Numbered from the stretch's first letter, positions 28,120 through 36,867 are shown. The stretch: 64,000 bases of DNA from Bacillota bacterium (GCA_023433405.1 JAEZCT010000041.1:1-64000); one strand, 5' to 3'. Notes: generated by a model from the letters alone, not told the origin. Numbers and translations are program-made.

Positions 28120-28944
28120 ATGGTTTTGTTTATGAAAAACAGGATTTCAGACTATCTATTGATTTCGGATATGGACGGCACGCTTCTTGACGACGAAAGG
28201 AACATCTCCGAACGAAACCTTAAAGCAATCCGGCGGTTTTGCGAAAGCGGCGGACGTTTTTCTATCGCTACCGGGCGCAGCGTGGAGTCGGTGCGTCCTT
28301 ATGTCGAAAAGTTGGGGGTCAATGTCCCCGTAGTGCTGTGCAACGGCTCGATGGTGTACGACTTTGCCGACGAAAAGATTCTGCATCAGGATACGATGCC
28401 GGCCTCGGTGGAGCACAGTACCTATCGCATTATCGACCGTTTTCCTGAGCTGGGAGCCGAGGCGTATGTAGGCACTGGCATCTATGTTCTTCAAAACAAC
28501 AGCTACATAAGCCGCCATAAGCTCATTGAACGCATTCGCTTTGAATACACCATCCGCGAGAACATCCCGGTTGGTTGGAACAAGGTAATCATGGCGGCCG
28601 AGATGGAGCAGCTGGGACCGGTGGAGCGGTATGCCTCATCACTGAACCTGCCCGAGGCAAGGCTTGTGAAATCCGCGCCGGAATACCTTGAGCTGTTGCC
28701 CAAATACAGCAGCAAGGGTACCGGTCTGCGGCATCTAGCCGATATCTTGGGCGTGGATATGAAAAAAACCGTGGCGGTGGGCGACTATTACAACGATGCC
28801 GAGATGATTGAGCAGGCGGGGCTGGGTGTGTTTGTTGATAATGCACCACAGGAGCTTAAGGATACTGCGGATATGGTAGTGTGTCACTACCGCGATGGCG
28901 CAGTGGCTGCGGTCATTGAGCATATCGAATCCCTGTGCCAATAG
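28120..28944 (+). CDS. Cof-type HAD-superfamily hydrolase
   Basis: The 274-residue product has HAD motif I LLISDMDGTLLDD (nucleophile and acid/base Asp), motif II IATGRS, and motifs III/IV with KKTVAVGDYYNDAEMIEQAG. The C2B-type cap lies between (about 85-195). Cof-type members dephosphorylate sugar phosphates, pyridoxal phosphate or nucleotides; the substrate is unknown. ATGs at 28120 and 28132 are both possible; GAAAGG is very close to the first and somewhat far from the second. It follows the pseudouridine synthase by 26 bases, probably in one operon. Confidence 0.88.
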   Translation: MVLFMKNRISDYLLISDMDGTLLDDERNISERNLKAIRRFCESGGRFSIATGRSVESVRPYVEKLGVNVPVVLCNGSMVYDFADEKILHQDTMPASVEHSTYRIIDRFPELGAEAYVGTGIYVLQNNSYISRHKLIERIRFEYTIRENIPVGWNKVIMAAEMEQLGPVERYASSLNLPEARLVKSAPEYLELLPKYSSKGTGLRHLADILGVDMKKTVAVGDYYNDAEMIEQAGLGVFVDNAPQELKDTADMVVCHYRDGAVAAVIEHIESLCQ

Positions 28945-29262
28945 TCGGCTGCCCTGATATTTTCATGACAATATTATAAAACTAAAATAAGAACGCAAGA
29001 ATTGTGTTGCGTCAAAACCACTTTCGAAGCAAAATTATAGTGGGGTGGGATGCTTACCACTAAGGCAAACTGCCCAAAGCGCATGGATAAGGGTTTATCG
29101 AACCTTTTTCAGTCATATTGCGTGGGCTGTAAGGAGCCTATCCGGACAGCCTTAACCCATTATCCTATAAAAGCTTGGATTTATCTTTTTTATGCGGATA
29201 TTGGGATTAAAGCATAAACTACAGCAAGCCCACTTTTCTCAGGAAAGGAACGGTTAACACAA
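28945..29262 (+). promoter_or_regulatory. 318-base leader of the transketolase genes with several hairpins, no recognised RNA class
   Basis: Small perfect hairpins include TAGTGG/CCACTA around 29039-29062, AAGGGTT/AACCTTT (29089-29107, then two more T) and GGCTGT/ACAGCC in 29125-29155. The third could be a weak attenuator. I checked for a TPP riboswitch (transketolase uses thiamine diphosphate) and do not see its conserved core. Confidence 0.3.
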
Positions 29263-30105
29263 ATGGATGAAAGCAGCAAAATCAAACTAAAGCAGACGGC
29301 GTGCCGGGTAAGGCTTGGCGCCGTGGAGGGTACCTTCCACGCAAAAAGCGGTCACCCGGGCGGCTCGCTCTCGGCGGCGGACGTGCTGACCTATCTGTAT
29401 TTTCAGGGGATGAATGTTGATCCCGCCACGCCCAAAAACCCTCAACGTGACCGTTTTGTACTCTCAAAGGGTCATGCGGCGCCCGGTTTGTACTCTACGC
29501 TCGCCCAGCGCGGCTATTTCCCCGCAGAGGAGCTTAAGAGCTTAAGAAAGCCTCACGCCGTATTGCAGGGGCATCCCGACATGAAGGGTACCCCGGGTGT
29601 AGATATGACTACCGGCTCCCTTGGGCAGGGTATTTCCGCCGCCTGCGGTATGGCGCTCTCGGCAAAGCTTTCGGGCGACAGCTACCGCATCTACACACTG
29701 GTGGGCGACGGCGAGCTGCAAGAGGGCCAGGTTTGGGAGGCCTCTATGTTTGCGAGCCACCAAAAGCTTGATAATCTTTGCGTCTTTGTGGATAATAACA
29801 ACCTTCAAATCGACGGCTCGGTGGATACCGTATGCTCTCCCTATCCAATCCCCGATAAGTTCCGTGCCTTCGGCTTTCACGTTATCGAAATAGACGGCCA
29901 TTGCTTTGACGCGATTGAAAACGCGGTAAACGAAGCGAAAACTGTCAAAGGCAAGCCAACCGCGATTATCTGTAAGACCGTCAAGGGCAAGGGCGTTTCC
30001 TTTATGGAAAACAACGTAAGCTGGCACGGCTCCGCTCCCAACGCGGAGCAGTTTGAGCAGGCGGCGTCCGAGCTTAACAGTACGCTCGCCTCCCTTGGGG
30101 CGTAA
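29263..30105 (+). CDS. transketolase, N-terminal subunit
   Basis: The 280-residue protein is the thiamine diphosphate-binding half of a split transketolase. AKSGHPGGSLSAADVL, RDRFVLSKGHAAPGLY, TTGSLGQGISAACGMALS and the ThDP/metal motif GDGELQEGQVWEASMF...DNNNLQIDG are all present. Split transketolases are common in Clostridia and archaea; the enzyme moves two-carbon units between pentose and hexose phosphates. The C-terminal subunit follows about 190 bases downstream on the same strand. Confidence 0.95.
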   Translation: MDESSKIKLKQTACRVRLGAVEGTFHAKSGHPGGSLSAADVLTYLYFQGMNVDPATPKNPQRDRFVLSKGHAAPGLYSTLAQRGYFPAEELKSLRKPHAVLQGHPDMKGTPGVDMTTGSLGQGISAACGMALSAKLSGDSYRIYTLVGDGELQEGQVWEASMFASHQKLDNLCVFVDNNNLQIDGSVDTVCSPYPIPDKFRAFGFHVIEIDGHCFDAIENAVNEAKTVKGKPTAIICKTVKGKGVSFMENNVSWHGSAPNAEQFEQAASELNSTLASLGA

Positions 30106-30291
30106 GCAGCCACGGGTTAGCTTATGAATGCCTGTGAAAGTATTTAAAGCTTTATAGGTTTCCAGTTGCTCCGTTTTCCACCATTTCAATCCGCCGCGGC
30201 ACAAGGCTAAGCAGTTTCGCGGCACCACAATTTTCAAAGAGGTTTTATGCTCTTAGGGGACATAAGGCCCGGAAAGGACATGATTCTTTCA

Positions 30292-31242
30292 ATGGCAGAT
30301 ATTATTAAGAAGGCCACCAGAGACAGCTACGGCGAAGCCCTCGCCGAGCTTGGAGATACCTTAAAGGATCTAGTTGTTCTGGACGCCGACCTTGCGATGG
30401 CGACCAAAACAATCACGTTTAAGAAGAAGCACCCCGAGCGCTTTGTGGATTGCGGTATAGCCGAATCCAACATGATGGGCATTGCGGCGGGTATCGCGAC
30501 CACCGGCAAGGTGGTTTTTGCCAGCACCTTTGCAATGTTTGCGGCAGGCCGCGCATTCGAGCAGGTGAGAAACTCTATTGGATACCCTCACCTGAACGTT
30601 AAGATTGGCGCGACCCACGCGGGCATCTCGGTGGGTGAGGACGGCGCCACCCACCAGTGCAATGAGGATATAGCCCTCATGCGCACAATCCCCGGCATGA
30701 CGATTATAAACCCGGCGGATGATGTGGAGGCAAAGGCGGCTGTAAAGGCTGCTGCCGCCCATGACGGCCCCGTATACCTGCGTTTTGGCAGGCTTGCGGT
30801 TCCCGTGGTAAACACCTCACCCGATTACCGCTTTGAGCTTGGCAAGGGTGTGGTGCTTCGTGACGGCAAGGATGTCGCCATTATCGCCACAGGACTGATG
30901 GTTTCCGAGGCCCTTACGGCAGCCGAAACCCTTGCGGCACAGGGAATAGACGCACGGGTAATCAACATCCATACCATTAAGCCCTTGGATGAGGAGCTGG
31001 TGGTGAAGGCGGCGAAGGAAACCGGTGCTGTGCTTACCGTAGAGGAGCATAACATCATCGGCGGTCTTGGCGGCGCGGTGGCGGAGACCCTTAGCGAGCA
31101 GTGCCCCACACCCATACTGCGTGTTGGTGTGCGCGATGAGTTTGGAACCTCAGGACCTGCGGTGGAGCTGTTAAAGCTGTATGGTCTGAGCGCCGAAAAT
31201 ATTGTTGAGCAAACGAAGGTTCTGCTTGAGAAAAAGGCATAA
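30292..31242 (+). CDS. transketolase, C-terminal subunit
   Basis: The product (316 residues from ATG 30292, MADIIKKATRDSYGEALAE) holds the pyrimidine-binding domain (VDCGIAESNMMGIAAGIATT, with the Glu that activates ThDP, and GATHAGISVGEDGATHQ) and the C-terminal transketolase domain (VINIHTIKPLDEELV, EEHNIIGGLGGAVAE). It pairs with the upstream subunit to form the active enzyme. In-frame ATGs at 30247 and 30280 give non-conserved extensions; GGAAAGGA lies 13 bases before 30292 and only 1-2 bases before 30280, so the start is not certain. A strong hairpin follows. Confidence 0.94.
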   Translation: MADIIKKATRDSYGEALAELGDTLKDLVVLDADLAMATKTITFKKKHPERFVDCGIAESNMMGIAAGIATTGKVVFASTFAMFAAGRAFEQVRNSIGYPHLNVKIGATHAGISVGEDGATHQCNEDIALMRTIPGMTIINPADDVEAKAAVKAAAAHDGPVYLRFGRLAVPVVNTSPDYRFELGKGVVLRDGKDVAIIATGLMVSEALTAAETLAAQGIDARVINIHTIKPLDEELVVKAAKETGAVLTVEEHNIIGGLGGAVAETLSEQCPTPILRVGVRDEFGTSGPAVELLKLYGLSAENIVEQTKVLLEKKA

Positions 31243-31263
31243 CCAAAGGTTTATTATTTAAAA

Positions 31264-31304
31264 AAACACCGGGAATGGCTATCCAAGGCAGCCATTCCCG
31301 GTGT
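31264..31304. terminator. bidirectional terminator between transketolase and the small minus-strand gene
   Basis: A perfect 16-bp stem (31264-31279 with 31289-31304). On the minus strand it is followed by a run of T residues (complement of the A-run at 31260-31265), and on the plus strand by ACATTTT, so it serves convergent genes. Confidence 0.85.
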
Positions 31305-31321
31305 TACATTTTCCATACAAA

Positions 31322-31504
31322 CTATTTCTCGTTCTCGTCCACAAACTCCTTGGCAATCTCCACATCGGTGTCCGAAAGGATGGGGGTGACGCTGCCGTCC
31401 TTCCTGCGTCTGCGAAAATTAGTAATTGCCATAGGCATGGATTTGAAAAAGGGATTTGCTTTGTCTTCTCCGTGAAGCTCTCCGTGCTGATTGCGTTTAT
31501 TCAT
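31322..31504 (-). CDS. 60-residue protein resembling a small clostridial spore-surface family (DUF3787-like)
   Basis: A near-ideal ribosome site (GAAGGAAGG, 9 bases before ATG 31504) and a terminator 18 bases beyond the stop show that this short frame is a real gene. The product is hydrophilic; its start MNKRNQHGELHGEDKANPFF and its end DTDVEIAKEFVDENEK recall the small clostridial spore-surface proteins that end in (V)..AK.(W/F)V(D)ENEK (the CDIF630_02480-like/DUF3787 group). The assignment is by motif memory, not search. A role in the spore coat would fit a spore former. Confidence 0.6.
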   Translation of the reverse strand: MNKRNQHGELHGEDKANPFFKSMPMAITNFRRRRKDGSVTPILSDTDVEIAKEFVDENEK

Positions 31505-31740
31505 ATCAATTTGCCTTCCTTCACTATTCTGGAGCTATTTGTGTTTCTAAACTTCTAAACTTTTTGAGGGCGTTCGTATTAAGCGTGTTTTTTTGTTGGA
31601 GTTTCAGTGCGCATTTCTTGAGTAGGAGGGGGGGCTCTTATACTCTTCTCCGATAAAAGTGTTGATAAAAATCCGCGCCAAAATCCATAAATTAAAAATT
31701 TCGACTTGATTTTTATACACTTTTTAATCGGATAATAGTA

Positions 31741-32217
31741 TTACATAAAACCACGAAGACGAATAAGAAAATCCTCTTCCGATTCTACAATCTTCTCACA
31801 AAAGAGGCTTACCCGTTCAGAGCAGGGGCTATTTTGGTTCAGGCGTCTTGTAATGCCAATCAGCTCAGCGGTGACGCTGATAACCATAAGCTCTGCCGCT
31901 TTTTGGACGGTAAGCCCAGTGGCAGGAAATGCAAGACGCTTCTTTTGTCCCTCATAAGTGTTTTTTGCAGCGACAGGGGTGCTTTTGTCCGGTTCAAAAT
32001 CTTTCGCAAGCCTTGCCAGCATTACGGCGCATCGACGCTTAATCGTTTCATTGGTCCTTTGTTCACCCGCAAGGATATAGGCAAATGCCGCCGAAACCTC
32101 GCCGCTTAACAGCTGTTGGATGGTTTTAATTCGCAGCTTGCTCGCTAATAGAATAAAGCTCAGTGTTTCATAATCACAGGCGGCTATCGTGTTTGCATCA
32201 ATTGCTTTTTTTGCGAT
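31741..32217 (-). CDS. unknown helical protein lacking a standard start codon
   Basis: The minus-strand frame is open for 159 codons to the TAA at 31741-31743. The product has real protein character (ANTIAACDYETLSFILLA, LRIKTIQQLLSGEVSAAF, LTVQKAAELMVISVTAELIG), mostly helical and soluble. The first ATG is at 32022, deep inside. A perfect SD, AAAGGAGG (32234-32227), lies 9 bases before an in-frame ATC at 32217. Either translation starts at ATC, or a start codon was lost, or a base is wrong in the A7 tract (32206-32212), where removing one A would join the frame to ATG 32239. No family recognised. Confidence 0.5.
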   Translation of the reverse strand: MAKKAIDANTIAACDYETLSFILLASKLRIKTIQQLLSGEVSAAFAYILAGEQRTNETIKRRCAVMLARLAKDFEPDKSTPVAAKNTYEGQKKRLAFPATGLTVQKAAELMVISVTAELIGITRRLNQNSPCSERVSLFCEKIVESEEDFLIRLRGFM

Positions 32218-32548
32218 ACGCTGTCGCCTCCTTTGCCATATACTTTAAGAATATTGTTCACATACACACCAAAACTATACTTTACACGATGATCGATTTC
32301 ATCACATAAGTCGCCCGCCACTCTACATCGTTTTTATGGCTTTAATCGGTTTGCCGGATTTCCTGATGGGGTTTAGGCGCATGAATTGAATAGCGGCAAC
32401 AATACAGGTTGAATTTTCCCATGATTCGGGTATAATCGTAAATATGGCAAACACATCCGCAATCAAGTCGGCGCGTTTAATAGGATTTATAGTTCCTATT
32501 TAATTGGATAATTAGATAAGACGATAATAGCGGGAGGATGATGGCTGG
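32218..32548. other. divergent intergenic region
   Basis: It holds the SD of the minus-strand gene at its left and the patatin promoter at 32409-32436. No further gene or structured RNA is seen. Confidence 0.45.
32409..32436 (+). promoter_or_regulatory. sigma-A promoter of the patatin gene
   Basis: TTGAAT (32409-32414), 16 bases, TATAAT (32431-32436), about 110 bases before the gene. Confidence 0.7.
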
Positions 32549-33910
32549 ATGAAGCGGGCAATCGTGTTAAGCGGCGGCGGTGCGCGCGGTTCCTATGAAG
32601 TGGGCGTGTGGAAGGCGCTTGCGGAAATGGGGCAGGAGTTTGATATCGTAACAGGTTCCTCAGTGGGATCGCTCAACGGGGCAATTATGGCACAGGGTGA
32701 GCTGGATACGGCATATGAGCTGTGGGAATCTCTAGATACCTCCCACGTTCTGGATTTCGAGGTGGAAGAACAGATAGATACGGTGGAAGGCATGCTTGAA
32801 ACCCTAAACCAGTTTGCGAAAGAGGCATTCCGCTCCCATGGAATCAGCAGCGCGCCACTGATAAGGCTCTTGCGGGAAAAGATAAACGAAGAAAAGATTC
32901 GTGCCGCCAAGATGCGTTTCGGGCTGGTCACCTTTGAGGTGCCTGCCATGAAGCATCACCATTTGTATATTGATGAAATTCCAAAAGGAAAACTGGTGGA
33001 TTATCTGGTTGCAAGCTCCTCGTGCTTTCCGGCAATGCAAAGCCACGAATTTGACGGCCGGATGTTTATTGACGGCGGTTATACCGATAACATCCCCGTC
33101 CGCCTGGCGGTGCGGGGAGGGGCGCAAGAGGCAGTTGTGGTGAATTTGCGGGCGATAGGAATTGTACAAAAAAGCTATTTTAAGCAGGTGAAGATGGATT
33201 TGATAGAGCCGCGCTGGGATTTGGGCGCGATGCTGGTGTTTGATTCTAACCGTGCCCGACGAAATATTACGCTGGGCTATCAGGACTGCATGAAGCATTT
33301 TGGGCGGCTGGATGGGGGAAAATACACCTTTTTTAAGGGGGAGGCAAAGCAAAACGCCCCAAGAATCTACGCATTCATCAAATCGCTGTTCGCGCGGCTT
33401 TCTATTGATGTGGAGGGTAAGATTGACCGTCAGATGCCAAATAATCTGGATAGCGTCAACGAATATCTGGCAAAATACGCGGTAATGCGTGCCGTGAAAA
33501 AACACTGGGATAAAAAGGTTATCACCGACGTGGATTTTGTAACAGCGGCAGCTGAGGCGGCAGGTGAAATTTTAGAAGTCACCCCCATGGAGACCTACAA
33601 GTTTGAAACCTTTAACCTGCGCGTAATGAACCGAATAGTGCGTGTGGTTCGTCTGCCGTATTCGGAATTGGATTTCGATATCAGCCCGGCACTATCGGTT
33701 AAGGAATGCATCGCGAATATTACCGGGGCGGTAACGCCCATCCCACCCATCAACCGGATGATGTACATAGTCTCCTGTCTTTCGGACTATGAAAAGCTGG
33801 TTACAAACAAGAGGTTGATTGCCATGCTGGCATTTTCTATGCCCACAGAGTTTCTTGCCGCCCTATATATCCTTGCCCTGGGCAGCTTTATTAGCACGCA
33901 AAACGGGTAG
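32549..33910 (+). CDS. patatin-like phospholipase
   Basis: The 453-residue product has the patatin fold: oxyanion-hole motif GGGARGSYEVGV (about 10-21), nucleophile elbow GSSVGSLNG (Ser in GxSxG, about residue 39-47) and the catalytic Asp in IDGGYTDNIPV. Such enzymes hydrolyse acyl esters of lipids by a Ser-Asp dyad. The C-terminal 170 residues are extra and not recognised. No signal peptide is seen, so it should act in the cytosol or at the inner membrane face. GGGAGGATGATGG lies upstream. rlmD follows after about 80 bases. Confidence 0.88.
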   Translation: MKRAIVLSGGGARGSYEVGVWKALAEMGQEFDIVTGSSVGSLNGAIMAQGELDTAYELWESLDTSHVLDFEVEEQIDTVEGMLETLNQFAKEAFRSHGISSAPLIRLLREKINEEKIRAAKMRFGLVTFEVPAMKHHHLYIDEIPKGKLVDYLVASSSCFPAMQSHEFDGRMFIDGGYTDNIPVRLAVRGGAQEAVVVNLRAIGIVQKSYFKQVKMDLIEPRWDLGAMLVFDSNRARRNITLGYQDCMKHFGRLDGGKYTFFKGEAKQNAPRIYAFIKSLFARLSIDVEGKIDRQMPNNLDSVNEYLAKYAVMRAVKKHWDKKVITDVDFVTAAAEAAGEILEVTPMETYKFETFNLRVMNRIVRVVRLPYSELDFDISPALSVKECIANITGAVTPIPPINRMMYIVSCLSDYEKLVTNKRLIAMLAFSMPTEFLAALYILALGSFISTQNG

Positions 33911-33988
33911 ACTGCCGCGTGGTTATATTTATGTCGATTGATGAAAGGTGCAAAGCGCGCAAGCCTTGCGTGCTTTGCTGGTATAAAC

Positions 33989-35365
33989 ATGCCCATGAAA
34001 AAGAATGACCTGATTGAGCTTGAAATTACTGATGTGACCGGAGAAGGCCAAGGGGTTGGCCGCACGCCGGAGGGCCTTGCGGTGTTTGTACCCATGACAG
34101 CGGTTGGAGATTATCTGACAGTTCGTATTGTTAAGATACTGTCCCGATATGCCTATGGTATTGTGGAAAGACTTAACACCCAAAGCTCCGACCGTATTGT
34201 ACCCGATTGTGATGTGTTTACCCGCTGCGGCGGTTGCCAGTACCGCCATATCACCTATGAAGCGGAGCTAAGGTTAAAACAGCGACAGGTTTTTGAAACC
34301 TTCGCGCGTATTGGCGAGGTGCGTTTTGCAGAGCAGAGAATCCTCCCCTCTCCCCTTGAGCAGGGGTATAGAAATAAAGCGCAGTACCCGGTGAGGGCGA
34401 CAGCGGACGGACGCTGTGCGGCCGGCTTTTTTGCCCAGCGCAGCCACCGTCTTGTGGAGGCAGAAAATTGCCGTTTGCATCCGCCTGTATTCGGTAAAAT
34501 CCTTAATGCGATTTTGGAGTTCGCAAACCAAAACGGCATCAAGCCTTATAATGAGATGACGGGAAAAGGGTTGCTGCGCCATATCTTTTTGCGCAGTGCG
34601 GACGCCACAGGAGAGCTGATGGTTTGTCTTGTGATTAACGGGGATAGCCTTGCTGGAGCGGAGCGGCTGGTTAAGACTCTGACAACACGTTTTCCGCAGA
34701 TAAAAAGCATAGAGCTGAATACGAATAAAGCCGAAACTAACGTGATACTGGGCGGAAAATGCGTTACAATTTACGGAGATGGCGCAATCACCGACATCCT
34801 GCGCGGGGTCAAGGTGCGGCTTTCGCCGCTTTCCTTCTATCAGGTAAACCGCTTAGGGGCAGAGCAACTCTATGCCGCGGCTGAAGAGTTTGCCGCACCG
34901 CAGGAGGCAAAGCTGCTCGTGGATCTTTATTGCGGCGCGGGAACCATCGGCCTTTCTATAGCGAATAGGGTGGAAAAGCTCATAGGAGTGGAAATCGTTG
35001 CCGAGGCAATAGAAAACGCAAAGCAAAACGCAGCCGCCAACGGGTTTGGCAACTGTGAATTTATTTGTGCCGACGCCTCCAAAGCCTCACAGCTTTTGGC
35101 TGGGAGGGGACTAAAGCCGGATGTGGTGATTCTCGATCCGCCCAGAAAGGGCAGCGATTACGACTGTCTTGCAGCTGTGGCAAAGATGCAACCTGACCGC
35201 ATTGTAATGATTTCCTGCAACCCAGCCACCGCCGCTCGGGACGTCAAAATTTTGTGTCAGGAGTTTGGCTACACAGCGCAAAAAGCAGTGGCGGTGGATA
35301 TGTTTCCGAGAACGGGTCACGTCGAGACGGTGGTATTGATGTTAAGGGTAGAAAAACAGGGATAA
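33989..35365 (+). CDS. rlmD: 23S rRNA (uracil-5-)-methyltransferase, RlmD/RumA family
   Basis: The product (458 residues from ATG 33989; ATG 33995 also possible) has an N-terminal TRAM domain (LIELEITDVTGEGQGVGR), four Cys for a 4Fe-4S cluster (CDVFTRCGGCQYRHI plus a later Cys), an SAM-binding VDLYCGAGTIGLSIA, the DPPRKG motif and the nucleophile loop MISCNPATAARD. It methylates a conserved uridine of 23S rRNA. Its last residues, HVETVVLMLRVEKQG, are encoded by a segment that recurs twice downstream, so the 3' end appears to be an attachment site and the present C-terminus may come from an integrated element. Confidence 0.9.
   Translation: MPMKKNDLIELEITDVTGEGQGVGRTPEGLAVFVPMTAVGDYLTVRIVKILSRYAYGIVERLNTQSSDRIVPDCDVFTRCGGCQYRHITYEAELRLKQRQVFETFARIGEVRFAEQRILPSPLEQGYRNKAQYPVRATADGRCAAGFFAQRSHRLVEAENCRLHPPVFGKILNAILEFANQNGIKPYNEMTGKGLLRHIFLRSADATGELMVCLVINGDSLAGAERLVKTLTTRFPQIKSIELNTNKAETNVILGGKCVTIYGDGAITDILRGVKVRLSPLSFYQVNRLGAEQLYAAAEEFAAPQEAKLLVDLYCGAGTIGLSIANRVEKLIGVEIVAEAIENAKQNAAANGFGNCEFICADASKASQLLAGRGLKPDVVILDPPRKGSDYDCLAAVAKMQPDRIVMISCNPATAARDVKILCQEFGYTAQKAVAVDMFPRTGHVETVVLMLRVEKQG
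35318..35362 (+). repeat. att-like repeat A: 3' end of rlmD
   Basis: The 45 bases from the HVE codons of rlmD to CAGGGA match copy B at about four of five positions, including GAAAAACAGGGA exactly. Translation: HVETVVLMLRVEKQG. Confidence 0.75.
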
Positions 35366-35430
35366 AAAAAGCGTTTTTCGTAGTCTTTTATGTCGAAAGC
35401 AGGGTGTTTACGACAGCCCACTTCCATCGC

Positions 35431-35590
35431 GTGGGAACAAGTCCAAAAAGCTGTAATAAACGCGAGAGGACAGGATTGATACTGGGCTTTCACGAGAGGA
35501 CAGAATAGATGTTATGTCATTTTTGGGCTTGGTGAGAGAACAGGATAGATGTTTTTCGGAGTTTTGCGCGTGCGTGGGAACAAATCCATT
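35431..35590 (+). repeat. phased repeat cassette, copy 1
   Basis: Five related units begin at 35431 (GTGGGAACAA), 35464 (GAGAGGACAGG), 35494 (GAGAGGACAGA), 35533 (GAGAGAACAGG) and 35574 (GTGGGAACAA). The central three continue as ATTGAT or ATAGATGTT. Between them GGGCTTTCACGAG and TGGGCTTGGTGAGAG are shared with copies 2 and 3. It lies between repeat A and the first short recombinase. Confidence 0.85.
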
Positions 35591-35748
35591 TTAGGGCTGC
35601 AAACCATTGCTTTTTATCGTTTAGTCTTCCCATATTAGCATTTAGTCACCTTATCTTAAGCTATATTTGATTTGATACTGTAAATAATATCATCAGCCGC
35701 TGTCTTTATGGGTTAAAGAGATGCGGCAATTTCTTCTAAGGTGATATT

Positions 35749-36729
35749 ATGGACGATGAAAAGCCAAAGCCAAAAATAACGGTAATTCCCGCCGCCCGCC
35801 GACCGGAAAAATGGGTCGCCATCTACTGTCGCGTCAGCACTGCGTATGAATCTCAGGAAGAAAGTTTGGATATTCAGATAGCGACCTTAAAGCAGGTGGT
35901 CGCGTACAATCCTAAATGGAAGCTGTACCATATTTATACCGATAAGGATTCCGGCGGAAATGTGTTCCGTCCCGGATTTCAGAAGATGATCTTCGACTGC
36001 TATGAAAATCGGATTAATATTGTTCTGGTCAAGACCATCAGCCGCTTTGCAAGAAATACGGTGGATTTGCTTGAAACCATTAATCGCTTAAAAAGTTTGG
36101 GTGTTGAGGTGATTTTTCATCAGGAAAACCTTCGAACCAGCGAAACGGATGATGATTTACTGATATCTGTTCTGAGCGCGATTGCCCAGGCGGAGAGCGA
36201 ATCGACCGGCGAGGCGATCAGGTGGGGTCTAAAGCGTGGATTTATCTCAGGAAAATCAAAACTGTATTTCCGTAGATGCTTCGGCTATAAACAAGATGAT
36301 AATGGTGGGCTTGTGATTGATGAGGCACAGGCGGAGGTTGTCCGTCTGGTTTTTGACCTGTATCTAAATGGTCACAGCTCGGTTTCTATTATAAAAGAGC
36401 TTGCGAAACAAAATATCCTATCCCCGCAGGGAAAGAAAACCTGGTCCAAGAAAACGGTGCAGACGCTGCTGCAAAACGAAAAGTATATCGGACATGTCCT
36501 GCTGGGAAAGAGCTATGCGGGTGAATTCCCCAATAACAGGCAACATATTAATCGCGGTGAGCGTGAGCAGTTCCTTAGAAAAAACGCACATGAACCGATT
36601 ATCAGCGAAGAACTGTTTGATCGGGTGCAGGAAGAAATGAAGCGGCGAAGCAACATCGAACGGTACGCCGGCATCCCTAAGAGAAAAAGCACACACTACA
36701 GTGTAAAGCGTAATAAGAAGAACCAATAA
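35749..36729 (+). CDS. compact serine recombinase (element 1)
   Basis: The 326-residue product has a resolvase catalytic domain with nucleophile Ser30 in VAIYCRVSTAYESQEES, KTISRFARNTVDLLE and AQAESESTGEAIRWGLK, followed by the recombinase domain (CFGYKQDDNGGLVIDE through NEKYIGHVLLGKSY). It ends soon after EPIISEELFDRVQEEM, with a basic tail, lacking the zinc-ribbon/coiled-coil region of large serine integrases. A second protein at 40478 has the same length, order and ending, so the short form is natural and not a truncation. CTAAGGTG precedes the ATG. It probably integrates or excises the flanking element at rlmD. Confidence 0.88.
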   Translation: MDDEKPKPKITVIPAARRPEKWVAIYCRVSTAYESQEESLDIQIATLKQVVAYNPKWKLYHIYTDKDSGGNVFRPGFQKMIFDCYENRINIVLVKTISRFARNTVDLLETINRLKSLGVEVIFHQENLRTSETDDDLLISVLSAIAQAESESTGEAIRWGLKRGFISGKSKLYFRRCFGYKQDDNGGLVIDEAQAEVVRLVFDLYLNGHSSVSIIKELAKQNILSPQGKKTWSKKTVQTLLQNEKYIGHVLLGKSYAGEFPNNRQHINRGEREQFLRKNAHEPIISEELFDRVQEEMKRRSNIERYAGIPKRKSTHYSVKRNKKNQ

Positions 36730-36749
36730 TTCTTTGAGCTTATTTCTTG

Positions 36750-36835
36750 AGTTTACTATTGTATTGAAATAATTTTGAACTTCAATTTAAAAGTTCACCA
36801 CACAGGTTGACTATTATATAGAAATCGGGTATAAT
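36750..36835 (+). promoter_or_regulatory. abiE promoter with putative AbiEi operator repeats
   Basis: TTGACT (36807-36812), 17 bases, TATAAT (36830-36835) is a near-consensus promoter. Two related direct repeats, GTTTACTATTGTATTGAAAT (36751-36770) and GTTGACTATTATATAGAAAT (from 36806), lie about 55 bases apart, with GAACTT/AAGTTC (36777-36796) as an inverted pair between. AbiEi antitoxins repress their own promoter by binding repeats; these are candidates. Confidence 0.6.
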
Positions 36836-36867
36836 ATCCATACGATAGTTTACTGCGAGGTGAGGTC

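Noticed and set aside
28945..29262. TPP riboswitch before transketolase
   Set aside because: The conserved CTGAGA and ACCTGATCTGG cores are not found.
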